NCBI RefSeq assembly: GCF_000757885.1
Contig: NZ_JQCR01000002.1
Coordinates: 1,798,001 to 1,862,000 of the forward strand
DNA length: 64,000 bases
Source of the DNA: Paenibacillus wynnii
Lineage (GTDB): Bacteria; Bacillota; Bacilli; Paenibacillales; Paenibacillaceae
Direction: 5' to 3'
Below are positions 24,618-33,360 of this stretch, piece after piece. The notes beneath the pieces are model-generated. The model was not told the DNA's origin, ran no database searches, and saw nothing but the letters and a program-made list of their open reading frames with translations. Each line of letters begins with the position of its first letter. Position 1 is the stretch's first letter. Both the position numbers and the translations under genes were made by a program.

Positions 24618-25404
24618 CTTTCAAATCATTTCCCGCCTCGACGAGATGGGTTCATTGGCTCTGACCTCTCAGGAGCGCTCATGGCTGAAAACGATGCTGA
24701 TGCACCCGGCTTCCACTGAAGCCTTTACACCGGATACCTTGACTAAGTTGAACTCCTTATTGAATTCTGAATCGTCCACAGAGGTTCGTGACATCATTAT
24801 AGAGAAAGCCAAAGCTCGGGAGCGGCAAGTCTATCATCCAATACTTCGCACGCTCCGCCGAATAATTATGCAGGATCATGGAATCCTTTTTTCTTATTGC
24901 AATAAGCATGGAGAAGTTAAACCCAATCAGTCCGGATTCCCCCACAAGCTGGAATACAACATGTTTAAGAGAGAGTGGTATCTGATATGGTACAATACCC
25001 GCCATCATTCCCTCATGTCTACTAAACTCAAAAACATCGTATCGGTCGAAGAAACCATTCTGCCTACCGATCGGGTTGCAGCTTTGAAGGTAACGTTAGA
25101 GCGCTTGTTGGAGGAATGGAAAGAAACCGCATGGATTCAAGTCATACCGGCCTTTAATGCTGAGCTGTCACGAATTCTTTACGCCTTCTCCTGTTTTGAC
25201 AAGTCAGTGACCTTTGATGAAGACTCAGGCATCTACCGAATCAAAGTCATCTACATGAGAAATGAAAGCGAGTTTCTGTTGTCAAAAATCCGTTTCCTTG
25301 GGCTGCGAGTAAAAATTGTTGAGGGCGAGCACCTTAAGAGGCGCATGCTAGAATCGGCTTCAAGGGCGCTGGCTCGTTATGCTGATGATTCGGTTGCAGA
25401 TTAA
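24592..25404 (+). CDS. WYL-domain protein 2
   Basis: A 270-residue protein with a WYL-type domain (HGILFSYCNKHGEVK, FKREWYLIWYNTRHHSLMSTKL) and a C-terminal WCX-like region. The N terminus is helical but I see no clear HTH. The ATG at 24592 overlaps the end of the first WYL gene by 26 nt, which implies coupled synthesis and probably a heteromeric regulator. In several WYL systems two tandem regulators work as a pair. Its role in the RNA repair island is inferred from position. Confidence 0.78.
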   Translation: MNPFEKIFNFQIISRLDEMGSLALTSQERSWLKTMLMHPASTEAFTPDTLTKLNSLLNSESSTEVRDIIIEKAKARERQVYHPILRTLRRIIMQDHGILFSYCNKHGEVKPNQSGFPHKLEYNMFKREWYLIWYNTRHHSLMSTKLKNIVSVEETILPTDRVAALKVTLERLLEEWKETAWIQVIPAFNAELSRILYAFSCFDKSVTFDEDSGIYRIKVIYMRNESEFLLSKIRFLGLRVKIVEGEHLKRRMLESASRALARYADDSVAD

Positions 25405-25417
25405 GCCTTTTAGGAAT

Positions 25418-26323
25418 CTATTCACCTGAAGCGTACATCCAGCAGTTTTGTTTCCGGTAGCTGGAGGGAGAGAGTTCGGTATGCTTTTTAAACATTCTCC
25501 AAAAATGAGTGGTGTTGTGAAAGCCGACGCGCTCCATAATCTCCGAGATCGGAAGCAAGGTATCTCTCAGTAATGTGGCGGCTATTTGCACACGGTACTT
25601 GATCAAATAGTCAATGACAGACAAATTGGTGAGCTGGGAGAACTGATGGTTCAAGGTGGTCCGGTTAACATGAAACATTCGGCTTAATTCATTCAGCGAT
25701 ATTTTGTTCGAATAGTGGGTATGTAAATAAATCAAAATATCGTTTACCCTATCCCATTTATCAGCATCCTTCTCCTCCGTTAGACTTTTCTCCTGATCGA
25801 TCAGCTTCGAGAGGAGAATAAGCACTTCCAGTAAGAGCGAGCGGGAGCGACAGGGCCAATTAAAGTCGCTTTGGGCCACAAGCGTGTGGTTCATTTGCCA
25901 CAAGAGCTTAGAGATATGTTGCGCATTTGCAGTATCTATTGTGAATATGCGGGGATATTCCAGACTCCTCCTAACGAATGGCTGCAGTAGGTAAAGGTCC
26001 TGCTCTTCCGTGTCAGAGAAATTAGGGTGAGGATAGTGGACATTCTCGAAGTTGAATTTGCTATTCACAACTAATGGATCAAAATAAACTGATTTCATGG
26101 AGATATCCGAGGATACGACAATCTTCACATATTCATGTTCATTGATACACACGATCACAGGCGAAGTAAAAGGTGTTTGCAATCCTCCGCAGGATAGGAT
26201 GCCTGATCCCTTCTCGATTAGCACAAAGCTCCATCTGCCATAAGTCTGAGTATCTTCTATACTAAATTCATTTTCAGTGAAATATAGAGGCAGGCGGTAT
26301 CCCGGATGTACTTCTCTACCCAT
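25418..26323 (-). CDS. AraC-family transcriptional regulator
   Basis: A 301-residue protein with an N-terminal cupin-like sensing domain and a C-terminal AraC double HTH: ISLNELSRMFHVNRTTLNHQFSQL... then ISEIMERVGFHNTTHFWRMFKKHTELSPSSYR, the family signature. The ATG at 26323 has GGAG 9 nt upstream; the GTG at 26347 is less likely. It is divergent from the metallo-beta-lactamase-fold lipoprotein gene, which may be a target. Convergent with the WYL pair. Ligand unknown. Confidence 0.88.
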   Translation of the reverse strand: MGREVHPGYRLPLYFTENEFSIEDTQTYGRWSFVLIEKGSGILSCGGLQTPFTSPVIVCINEHEYVKIVVSSDISMKSVYFDPLVVNSKFNFENVHYPHPNFSDTEEQDLYLLQPFVRRSLEYPRIFTIDTANAQHISKLLWQMNHTLVAQSDFNWPCRSRSLLLEVLILLSKLIDQEKSLTEEKDADKWDRVNDILIYLHTHYSNKISLNELSRMFHVNRTTLNHQFSQLTNLSVIDYLIKYRVQIAATLLRDTLLPISEIMERVGFHNTTHFWRMFKKHTELSPSSYRKQNCWMYASGE

Positions 26324-26541
26324 TGTTATAAACTCCACAGCATTCACCTCAGTTGGCCATTGTAAGACATTTTTAAATCCATTTTATAACACCTTTGGTT
26401 TGTATGATATACCTACAGCCATTCGAATGTACATGCCAACTTGTATAAAAGCAAACAACTGTTGCGGATACACCATTCTCGCTGCAAACCAGATCAGGTA
26501 TGATGCCCCTGTAACATAAATCGTTTGAGGGGAGTCATACT

Positions 26542-27339
26542 ATGAAGCTTGAAGCAAGAACTAAAAGAGCGGCTGTATTCCTTACTATAGTTATGTGTTG
26601 TACTCTGTTGGGGGCATGTTCGAAAACGGACACAACAACTGATAAGCCTAACTTGGAACCCGCCAAGAATGGTTCCATGACTATCAAATACGTGGGAAAT
26701 TCCTGCTTCTATTTGACATTTCCTGATGGAACAACCATCTTGACCGATCCATACCCGGCGAAATTAGAAGCATTCTTTGGTCCAGCCCCTGATATGGAGG
26801 TGGATGCCTACACCGTCTCTCATTACCATGAGGATCATACTCCGGATATGAAGCAGCTTAAGGGAAAACCCACAACCATTGTCCCCGCTATGATGAAAGA
26901 GCCCCTTAAAGTCGGTGATGTAGAAGTAACTGGGTTTCCCTCCAAACATGTATCCACTTTAGGAGAGAATGAAATATTCGTATTTCGCTATGGTGATTTG
27001 AAAATCGTACACATGGGGGAGACGGATAAGATAGAGTCCCCAGAGGCACTGGAGGCCGTAAAGGATGCGGATGTTGTGCTGACATATACGGGAGAATACG
27101 GTCCGCAAACGTTGGATAATGGCGATATTTTTCAATACCTATATGATCTGAACGTAAAGGTCTTAATTCCACAACATTTCAGTAACCATCCTGAAGCAAT
27201 ATTCTATGGTGAGCCGACAATAGATCAGATTCTGAAAGAAGTACCCCAAGGTATCGAAACAATCAAGTTGGATGAATTGGTTGTGACGAAGGATATGAAA
27301 AAACAGTTTGTAGCACTGTCTCAAATGAATGCTAAATAA
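26542..27339 (+). CDS. Metallo-beta-lactamase-fold lipoprotein
   Basis: A 265-residue exported lipoprotein: signal peptide with lipobox LLGAC (Cys near residue 26), a polar linker, then an MBL fold with the metal motif SHYHEDHTPD (HxHxDH) and later His residues (HMGETD, PQHFSNHPE). It resembles UlaG-like Zn-dependent hydrolases and lacks obvious beta-lactamase loops. It would act outside the membrane on an unknown ester, lactone or phosphate substrate. GAGGGGAGT precedes ATG. Followed by a terminator; divergent AraC regulator upstream. Confidence 0.86.
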   Translation: MKLEARTKRAAVFLTIVMCCTLLGACSKTDTTTDKPNLEPAKNGSMTIKYVGNSCFYLTFPDGTTILTDPYPAKLEAFFGPAPDMEVDAYTVSHYHEDHTPDMKQLKGKPTTIVPAMMKEPLKVGDVEVTGFPSKHVSTLGENEIFVFRYGDLKIVHMGETDKIESPEALEAVKDADVVLTYTGEYGPQTLDNGDIFQYLYDLNVKVLIPQHFSNHPEAIFYGEPTIDQILKEVPQGIETIKLDELVVTKDMKKQFVALSQMNAK

Positions 27340-27355
27340 GGAAAATGTACTGGAG

Positions 27356-27395
27356 AAAGACGACTTCTGATTTATTTTCAGGGTTGTCTTTTTTT
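27356..27395 (+). terminator. Terminator of the MBL lipoprotein gene
   Basis: AAAGACGACTTCTG...CAGGGTTGTCTTTTTTT, a stem with a T-run on the plus strand 16 bases after the stop codon. Confidence 0.75.
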
Positions 27396-27492
27396 GTTCC
27401 ATATAGAAACTCTTTTTATGCAGAGAAGCCTCCATCCCCTCCATTAATTAGTGGGTTTTGGAAGCTTCTTCACACATCGTTACTATTAAACT

Positions 27493-28389
27493 CTATTTCC
27501 GGTCGGTATCACCGTAGAACAATAAATATTGTTCAGCCTGGCTGCTCCAATAAGCATCATCGTGATGTCCGCCTTTGATCAAATGGAATTCATACGATTT
27601 CGTTTTCTTTTGGCTCAGTACTTCATTCAGCTTCTTCGCTGGGATTTGGAAATCATCCTGATCACCAACGTCGATGTAAATCTCTAGCTTAGCTAAGCTT
27701 TGGCTCTCGGCCAAATAAATCGGATCGCGTTCCTTTCTTAACTCATCGGTCGGGAAGATCTCATCTTGAAGTGGCTTCCACATTTTATTACCAAGAAATA
27801 ATGCAGGAGCGTGTCCACCTACTTTACTAAATAATTGAGGGTTGCGGAAGGCTATGTGCAGAGCAGCAAAGCCCCCCATCGACGCACCGCCGATATAACG
27901 TCCTTTTCTGGATGGTATTGTACTAAAGTGCGTATCCACATAATGGATTAAATCTTGGGTAAGATAACTCTCATACAACCCCTCATGCCATGCTTTCGGA
28001 TCTTCTGGATTACCATTCCAAATACCCGCCTTTTTCGCTGTATTGATTCCCCAGCTGTTGTCAAATTTCGGGGATATGATGATTATAGGCTCTATTTTAC
28101 CGGTAGAGATTAATTGATCGGCTTTCTCGGTTAATTTCAATGCTTTGAACCAATGATCTTCATCGAATGGATACGCGTGCAGCGCATACAGTACTGGGTA
28201 TTGGGTATTTTTGTCGTACCCAGGGGGTAAATACACGTTTACGTTCATGTTTTTCTCAAGAGATTCACTGTAGAAGGTTGCCTTCATCGTGGTTGAAGCA
28301 TCCTTTCCTCCGTACGGTGCTGCTACTACGATTTGCTGCACAAGCAGCAGCAAGGCAACGAGCACAAACAACATCTTTCTCCATTTCAT
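27493..28389 (-). CDS. Secreted esterase of the EsxG/enterochelin esterase-like family
   Basis: A 298-residue alpha/beta hydrolase with a Sec signal peptide (basic start, LLLLVQQIVVAAP). It begins with a beta-rich region including VNVYLPPGYDKNTQYPVLYALHAYP, then the nucleophile elbow GGASMGGFAA (Ser in GxSxG), an Asp (DVGDQDD) and catalytic His in KGGHHDDAYW near the C terminus. Such enzymes cleave acyl or feruloyl esters, siderophore esters or similar. No clear promoter partner; it stands alone. Substrate cannot be inferred. Confidence 0.87.
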   Translation of the reverse strand: MKWRKMLFVLVALLLLVQQIVVAAPYGGKDASTTMKATFYSESLEKNMNVNVYLPPGYDKNTQYPVLYALHAYPFDEDHWFKALKLTEKADQLISTGKIEPIIIISPKFDNSWGINTAKKAGIWNGNPEDPKAWHEGLYESYLTQDLIHYVDTHFSTIPSRKGRYIGGASMGGFAALHIAFRNPQLFSKVGGHAPALFLGNKMWKPLQDEIFPTDELRKERDPIYLAESQSLAKLEIYIDVGDQDDFQIPAKKLNEVLSQKKTKSYEFHLIKGGHHDDAYWSSQAEQYLLFYGDTDRK

Positions 28390-28514
28390 AAAATGCCTCC
28401 ATTCGTCTATTAACCGCTTAAGTAAGGGGTGATTTCCCTCCTACCTAATGTAACTTGAAATGGATTGGATGTGCATAGCAGATCTACAGCGATTCCCTGC
28501 AAATCCGCAACATT

Positions 28515-28545
28515 ACGTGGCTCAGCAAATCCACAATCGCAGGCT
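28515..28545. repeat. GTGG...CCAC dispersed repeat
   Basis: CGTGGCTCAGCAAATCCACAATCG can form a small hairpin. Related sequences lie at 16186-16225 and 37788-37815, next to the ssrA-end copies. This copy leads directly into the glycoside-hydrolase-like relic. Confidence 0.5.
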
Positions 28546-28687
28546 GGCAAAAGGATTGGAATAATGTCCGGCCCTCGAATTATACAGATGAGAATTGGGG
28601 CAAGCTAGTTATTTCGAATGACTTGAACCCTCAGTTCACTGGAACTGAGGGTTCTCTTGTTTATGTGGCAATAAGCCTACCGGGAAA
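28540..28687 (+). pseudogene. Internally deleted copy of the 33.6-34.2 kb relic
   Basis: GGCTGGCAAAAGGATTGGAA... to GAGAATTGGGG matches 33620-33680, then GGGGCAAGCTAGTTATT matches about 33782-33798, then GAATGACTTGAACCC... to ACCGGGAAA matches 34101-34173. The two intervening parts are missing. It contains its own terminator dyad (AACCCTCAGTTC-actg-GAACTGAGGGTT, 28626-28653). It is a decayed duplicate of the glycoside-hydrolase-like gene end. Together the two copies bracket the AT-rich 28.7-33.4 kb block. Confidence 0.75.
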
Positions 28688-28765
28688 CAGTATTCAAATG
28701 AGCCTCAACGAATGGGTGGGCAAGTAACACATCGTAGATCTCATCTACCGGATTATATTCAATAA

Positions 28766-29866
28766 TCACTTTTGTAAAGAAGTCAGAATTTCAATTCCCA
28801 TGACAGTTGCCGGAATTCTATAACTTGGCGACAAATTTGATAATATCACTACAGCAATTTGATTTTCCTTATCAAATCCAACATAGCTGTTATAATTCCC
28901 TGTTCCACCATTATGCCAAATAATATTATTTTCATTATCAATCATCCAGCCAGCACCAACAGCATCTATATGTATTCCCATTTTTCTATAACTTGCAGAT
29001 GAAGCCTTTACTTCAGCCAATGCTTCATGTGCCATAGATAAATATTCTGGTCTTTCAAGCATATGTATCTGAACATACTGCATCATATCAGTAATGTTAG
29101 ATAATATTGCACCAGCTGGCATATATGCATCTGATTCAGACCATGCCCAATAATTCTTCAAATCACCAGAACCATCTGAAATTTTTGTATTTGTAAGTCT
29201 AAAGTCTTCTATAATATAATCATTCAACAATTTCGTAAAGTCCTCACCATATATTTGTTCAAGCACAGCTCCTACGGTTGCCATGCCAAAGTTAGAATAC
29301 TTATATGAATAATCAGAATCATCCATATCAATTTTTTCGAGTCTTTTAATCAGCAATTCCTCAGATATTCCATTAAAATCGTTTTCTCTATGCAAAAAGT
29401 TAGATATCATAGGCTTTTCAAAATAGTATCCTTTATATCCAGACGTGTGCGTCACTAATCTTCGAATTGTTGGATAATAATCCTTTTTTGGAAGATTTAA
29501 ATACTCGTCAATAGAATCATCGAGGTTAATTCTGCCTTCACTTATTGCTTTACAAAGCAATGATGTCGTAAATGTTTTTGTAACAGATCCAATTTCATAT
29601 ATATGCTCTTCTGGGGATAATATAGTGCCATTCTCACCATAAACGTTGTATATCATTTGGTCGTTCTGTATAACTCCTACTGTGATGACCGCATCTTTAT
29701 TATCTTTTGTTGTATGTTTAAGCATTTCTTCAAATGTCATGCTTGATAGTTTATTGATTTTATATAAACCATAAGCACAATAACCACCAAATCCAGCAGC
29801 AATAACTAAAACTATTATTAAGATAACAATCAGTATTTTCTTAATGTTCCATATGCGCTTTTTCAT
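28766..29866 (-). CDS. Serine hydrolase of the beta-lactamase/D-Ala-D-Ala carboxypeptidase family
   Basis: A 366-residue protein anchored by one N-terminal membrane helix (ILIVILIIVLVIAAG). The catalytic SxxK is in IGSVTKTFT, the second motif in YKYSNFG (YxN), and the third in HNGGTGNY (HxG). This is the class C/AmpH-like esterase fold; it may act on cell-wall peptides, D-amino acid peptides or beta-lactams. The ATG at 29866 is chosen because AGGGGGAT lies 5-6 nt upstream. AT-rich compared with the backbone, like its neighbours, which suggests transfer. Confidence 0.87.
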   Translation of the reverse strand: MKKRIWNIKKILIVILIIVLVIAAGFGGYCAYGLYKINKLSSMTFEEMLKHTTKDNKDAVITVGVIQNDQMIYNVYGENGTILSPEEHIYEIGSVTKTFTTSLLCKAISEGRINLDDSIDEYLNLPKKDYYPTIRRLVTHTSGYKGYYFEKPMISNFLHRENDFNGISEELLIKRLEKIDMDDSDYSYKYSNFGMATVGAVLEQIYGEDFTKLLNDYIIEDFRLTNTKISDGSGDLKNYWAWSESDAYMPAGAILSNITDMMQYVQIHMLERPEYLSMAHEALAEVKASSASYRKMGIHIDAVGAGWMIDNENNIIWHNGGTGNYNSYVGFDKENQIAVVILSNLSPSYRIPATVMGIEILTSLQK

Positions 29867-29928
29867 TACTATCCCCCTAATCCTGTATTTCACATGCATT
29901 TTCAATTGCCTTTAAAATTACTTTTCTA

Positions 29929-30163
29929 TTAACAGGTAGCAGCGAAAACAGCATCTACATGCAATGACCTAGCTTTTACAACCTCGTCAAGAACTGCTTC
30001 AGCTGCTGCATCCTTTTCGTTATCATGCTTAATAAGGTCAAATTCAAGAAATTTGATGTGCTTTTATCGACACGGCAACCTCAGCGCTTACCGGGAACAA
30101 TTCAAAGTTTCCTGCATAAGTAACAACAATAACAACATTATATATAATTATTCTTTTTCTCAT
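29929..30163 (-). pseudogene. Small frameshifted gene downstream of marR
   Basis: From an ATG at 30163 the frame reads MRKRIIIYNVVIVVTYAGN and continues to an early TGA. The adjacent frame then reads FDLIKHDNEKDAAAEAVLDEV...HVDAVFAATC to a TAA at 29929. Read together they look like one protein of about 75-80 residues broken by a frameshift near 30060. I do not recognise the family. It lies just after the MarR gene on the same strand. Confidence 0.4.
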
Positions 30164-30196
30164 AACAACTCACTCTAATTGTTTCCATTCGTTTAA

Positions 30197-30667
30197 TCAA
30201 TCCTCCTGTTCACGTTGTTCCATTTTTGCTAGATTAGACATCATTCTATGAAGCACAACTCTTGCCTTTGACATTTCATCCTCCTCAATACCCATAAATA
30301 GAGCCGCTGTAAAGGTTGCAGCTTTTACTTGTATCATTTCTGAAAACTTATATCTCTCCTCCGTCAGTCTTATTCTTTTAACCCTAGAATCCTTTTTATC
30401 CTTTTCTAGGAAAATAAATCCCTTTTGTTCAAGTTTTAAAGCTATTTGCTTTACATTTTGGTGAGAACTTCCCATTGCCTTAGCTGTTTCTTTTAAGGTT
30501 GGGGGGGTATCAAATGTGTTTTCTATGACAACCGTCAAGAACCATTGTTTAAACGTTATGTCAAATTCTTTAAGTTCCCTTTCTAGTAAAGTCTCTTTTT
30601 TATTCGCTACTATTTGTATTGATCCAAAGACAAATTTCTCGTCCTTCATCAAATCCATTTTATTCAA
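30197..30667 (-). CDS. MarR-family transcriptional regulator
   Basis: A 156-residue winged-helix regulator: helical N terminus, HTH region TLKETAKAMGSSHQNVKQIALKLEQKGFIFLEKDKKDSRVKRIRLTEE with the conserved DSRVKR wing, and a C-terminal dimerisation helix. The TTG at 30667 has AAAGGAGG 7 nt upstream and fits better than the in-frame ATG further down. Probably represses its own small operon. AT-rich like its surroundings. Ligand unknown. Confidence 0.85.
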   Translation of the reverse strand: MNKMDLMKDEKFVFGSIQIVANKKETLLERELKEFDITFKQWFLTVVIENTFDTPPTLKETAKAMGSSHQNVKQIALKLEQKGFIFLEKDKKDSRVKRIRLTEERYKFSEMIQVKAATFTAALFMGIEEDEMSKARVVLHRMMSNLAKMEQREQED

Positions 30668-30709
30668 CACATTACCTCCTTTAATTTTACGTAACACATT
30701 ACTTATATA

Positions 30710-31050
30710 GATAATATATTACCTTATTTTAAAAAGTTCAATACATTTTCATTAAAATAAACTTCTAAATAACAGCTGCAACCGGAATGCGGGTTTTTCA
30801 GGAGAAAAGTACTAGCGACTTATTAGTGTTGATCAAATTAGGTTTAACTTCATTGTAGACAACTCGTCTACGACATTGCAGGAAATCCCGCTAGTAAAAT
30901 TCTTTCGTCTATAATACGTCTACAATATTCCAAAATGGTTTTGGCACTGGTGAATAGTTTAACGATCTTATCAGGGAACACTTTCGAAGAGGTCTTATTT
31001 ATATCTGTGTTCGTTTCGCCATATTTCAGCGCATTCACCAGCCAAAGCAT
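30710..31050. other. Gene-free AT-rich stretch
   Basis: No gene I can support. A minus-strand frame (30868-31050) contains TSAKTILEYCRRIIDERILL, which may be a relic, but has no ribosome site and no recognised family. Confidence 0.35.
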
Positions 31051-31052
31051 GC

Positions 31053-31193
31053 ATCTATGAATCCATGAAGAAATGTAAAGACCTTGGTGCTGATATCGTC
31101 TTTGTTGCCCCTGATGAAGAACCTTATCGATGGTACAAAAGTATAGGCTTCAAGCAAATATCGAAGAGTTACTGTTGGTGTAAGTCTTTTTAA
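31053..31193 (+). pseudogene. C-terminal fragment of a GNAT acetyltransferase
   Basis: The frame reads YESMKKCKDLGADIVFVAPD, then EEPYRWYKSIGF followed by a short tail and TAA. This is the last strand-helix-strand of the GNAT fold, with the typical WYKSIGF (FYxxxGF) motif. The acetyl-CoA binding motif and N-terminal part are missing, and there is no start codon in place, so it is a remnant. Confidence 0.7.
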
Positions 31194-31217
31194 GTAAAAG
31201 TAATGCTAAGACTCATA

Positions 31218-31484
31218 TTAATATATTTTTATAATAAAGACTGTCCTGGGTTTATACTTCGTCAACCACAGGATAAAAACTAAAACATTAAACAGCCTTA
31301 TTTCGATACCACATCGGACTAAGGCTATCAGGCAAATCAATAAGGTATATACCCAATGAACGCCACTATCTATTCGTTTTGCTGTTTCTCCAGCTAACAT
31401 AGATATTGAGTTTGTCTCATTAACTTGTGATATTATATGACCTTTTTCATCTTCAATGTGAAACATTCGCTTTCTATTAGTCAC
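31218..31484 (-). CDS. Possible small membrane protein, 88 aa
   Basis: A GTG-started frame with a polar N-terminal 45 residues (MTNRKRMFHIEDEKGHIISQ) followed by two hydrophobic segments (HWVYTLLICLIALV; LFNVLVFILWL). No convincing ribosome site and no recognised family. It lies in an AT-rich, relic-bearing stretch, so it may be a chance frame or a fragment. Confidence 0.33.
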   Translation of the reverse strand: MTNRKRMFHIEDEKGHIISQVNETNSISMLAGETAKRIDSGVHWVYTLLICLIALVRCGIEIRLFNVLVFILWLTKYKPRTVFIIKIY

Positions 31485-31687
31485 TAATCAAACGGTAAAC
31501 CAAAGCTTTGGAAATTGAATTTTCTTATTAGAGGTTTGAAGTCAATATGAAAAATAGCAAAACAGTTATTATCTATAATTTTTTATTAAAAATTATATAT
31601 TTACCATATTTTTCTTTACTTTTAATGGAAGTTAATCTATCGTATTAATAGGATGCGCATCCAAACCTAAAATTTGGAGCTGATAAC

Positions 31688-32956
31688 TTGAAACAATTAC
31701 TTAAATATTTATCAATATCATTCTTATTATTAGTATTTACTATTACCAATACTTCAGTAGTTTTTGGTTCTGACAAAAGTGAAAATGGAAATGAATTAAA
31801 TTCCAAAACCTATTCTGCTGAAGTTTTGGGAAGTAAATCTAGTCGCGATACTATAAAGAATACAAGTATTGTCCTAAAGGATGTACTACTTTCTCAATCG
31901 AAGGTTTCAGTAGTAGGAGATGTTTATTCAACTGGTGTCCTTAAGTCTTTTAACTTAACAGGCAAATTAACCAAAGCGGAATACCCCGGTAAATTAATAG
32001 GAGATGTAGTTGATAACACTAATAACTTTGAAGTTATTTATTTGGGAATTGAAAAAAATCCTGAGAATAATATAACCTTTTTTGGTAATAAAAAGGGGAA
32101 AGCAACTTTAAAGATATACCTACTTGAAAAAGACACAAAAAATTTAACAGTATATGAAGATACAGATATAACAAACAGAATAGAAGTGGATGCTATATTT
32201 AATAGCAATGATTATGAACTCGCTAATCATGAGAATGAATTCTGGTATGGTAAAGTTTTTAAACCGGTTTCAGCAGAAACTTCAACTGGTTTTTCTACTC
32301 TAGCGTTAGCAAGTGGACATTCAGATGCTACTCACACTCTTTCATATAACATAGGTGGTTTGATAATATATGAGGATATCACTTTACGGGCATATATTGA
32401 AGGTCCAACTGCACTTGATAATTCCGGGGGAACTTTCACTACAAAATTTTATGTCTTATCAGAAGGAACACACTCAACAGATTACCCTAGTGCGAACTCT
32501 AGTCAAACAAATTTCACTATAGGATCTGCTACACCAACCAAAATTGAGGCCTATACGGAACCGGGGGATTACTTTAGATATGTTCAATGGGATGGGAGTT
32601 ATTATCAAAGCGGCAGCTTAAATTTTACAGTCAAAGTTTCTTATAAAATTCCTGGCACTTTGGTTTCATTTAGTACAGGATATACAAGTTCACAAACCTT
32701 TCCTAGCAAGTCCCTCAAAACCTTTGATAACAGTGGTACTAATAAAGCAAGAATTGCTGATGTAGAATATGCAAAGGGTATGCAATTAAAAGATGTTGGA
32801 AATACATTTGACACTATCTTTGCGGTTGGACATTATGATACTAATAAATCTAAAAAACTCAATATTAGATGGACATATGATGTATTTAATTCGCAAAACT
32901 ATTTAGCATTTGGAACACAAACTAAAAATATGTACTTTTCCTATACTTCCCAATAA
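31688..32956 (+). CDS. Secreted protein of unknown function, 422 aa
   Basis: A Sec signal peptide (MKQLLKYLSISFLLLVFTI, cleavage near VVFGSD) leads a 395-residue extracellular protein without Cys-rich or repeat pattern, rich in Ser, Thr, Asn and Tyr, and predicted almost all beta. TTG start with GGAG 8 nt upstream. AT-rich. I recognise no family; adhesin-like or toxin-like beta proteins have this look. A 96-residue membrane protein gene follows at 110 nt and may be a partner. It lies in the block bracketed by the duplicated relic. Confidence 0.75.
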   Translation: MKQLLKYLSISFLLLVFTITNTSVVFGSDKSENGNELNSKTYSAEVLGSKSSRDTIKNTSIVLKDVLLSQSKVSVVGDVYSTGVLKSFNLTGKLTKAEYPGKLIGDVVDNTNNFEVIYLGIEKNPENNITFFGNKKGKATLKIYLLEKDTKNLTVYEDTDITNRIEVDAIFNSNDYELANHENEFWYGKVFKPVSAETSTGFSTLALASGHSDATHTLSYNIGGLIIYEDITLRAYIEGPTALDNSGGTFTTKFYVLSEGTHSTDYPSANSSQTNFTIGSATPTKIEAYTEPGDYFRYVQWDGSYYQSGSLNFTVKVSYKIPGTLVSFSTGYTSSQTFPSKSLKTFDNSGTNKARIADVEYAKGMQLKDVGNTFDTIFAVGHYDTNKSKKLNIRWTYDVFNSQNYLAFGTQTKNMYFSYTSQ

Positions 32957-33066
32957 CAGATTAATAACAGTAACAGGGTGAATATTTCCATCTTCAACCC
33001 TCTTACACTCCTATCGATAAAGACAATCAATAGAAACAGCTATTAACTAGCATAAGAGGTGATTAA

Positions 33067-33357
33067 ATGTATTTTTTACTTATCTTAATTGTTATTTTAT
33101 TTTCGATTGTTTTTATAATAAAGGATGAAAATAATCAAATACTAAAAAATCTTTCGTTATTAACAACTATTCTACCTTTAATACTTGCCATTCTTATGTT
33201 AATTTCAGTAACCTATGATTCTGGTGTTGTAGGATTTGTATATTTGGGAGTTTTTGATGTCAAAGTAATGAATGTTCCCACGATAATAAAGACGTTCACA
33301 ACCATTTCACTGATATCATTAACACTCTATTTTTACTCACATACGAAACAAAAATAA
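33067..33357 (+). CDS. Small three-span membrane protein, 96 aa
   Basis: Three hydrophobic segments (residues 2-18, 29-48 and about 72-88) with a short charged loop (KDENNQILKN). AAGAGGTG precedes the ATG. No family recognised. Position after the secreted 422-residue protein suggests co-expression, perhaps as anchor or immunity protein, but this is inference. The gene ends exactly where the glycoside-hydrolase-like relic begins. Confidence 0.62.
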   Translation: MYFLLILIVILFSIVFIIKDENNQILKNLSLLTTILPLILAILMLISVTYDSGVVGFVYLGVFDVKVMNVPTIIKTFTTISLISLTLYFYSHTKQK

Positions 33358-33360
33358 TCC

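Noticed and set aside
28390..28540. A tRNA or attachment site next to the relic
   Set aside because: Short hairpins only; no cloverleaf can be formed.
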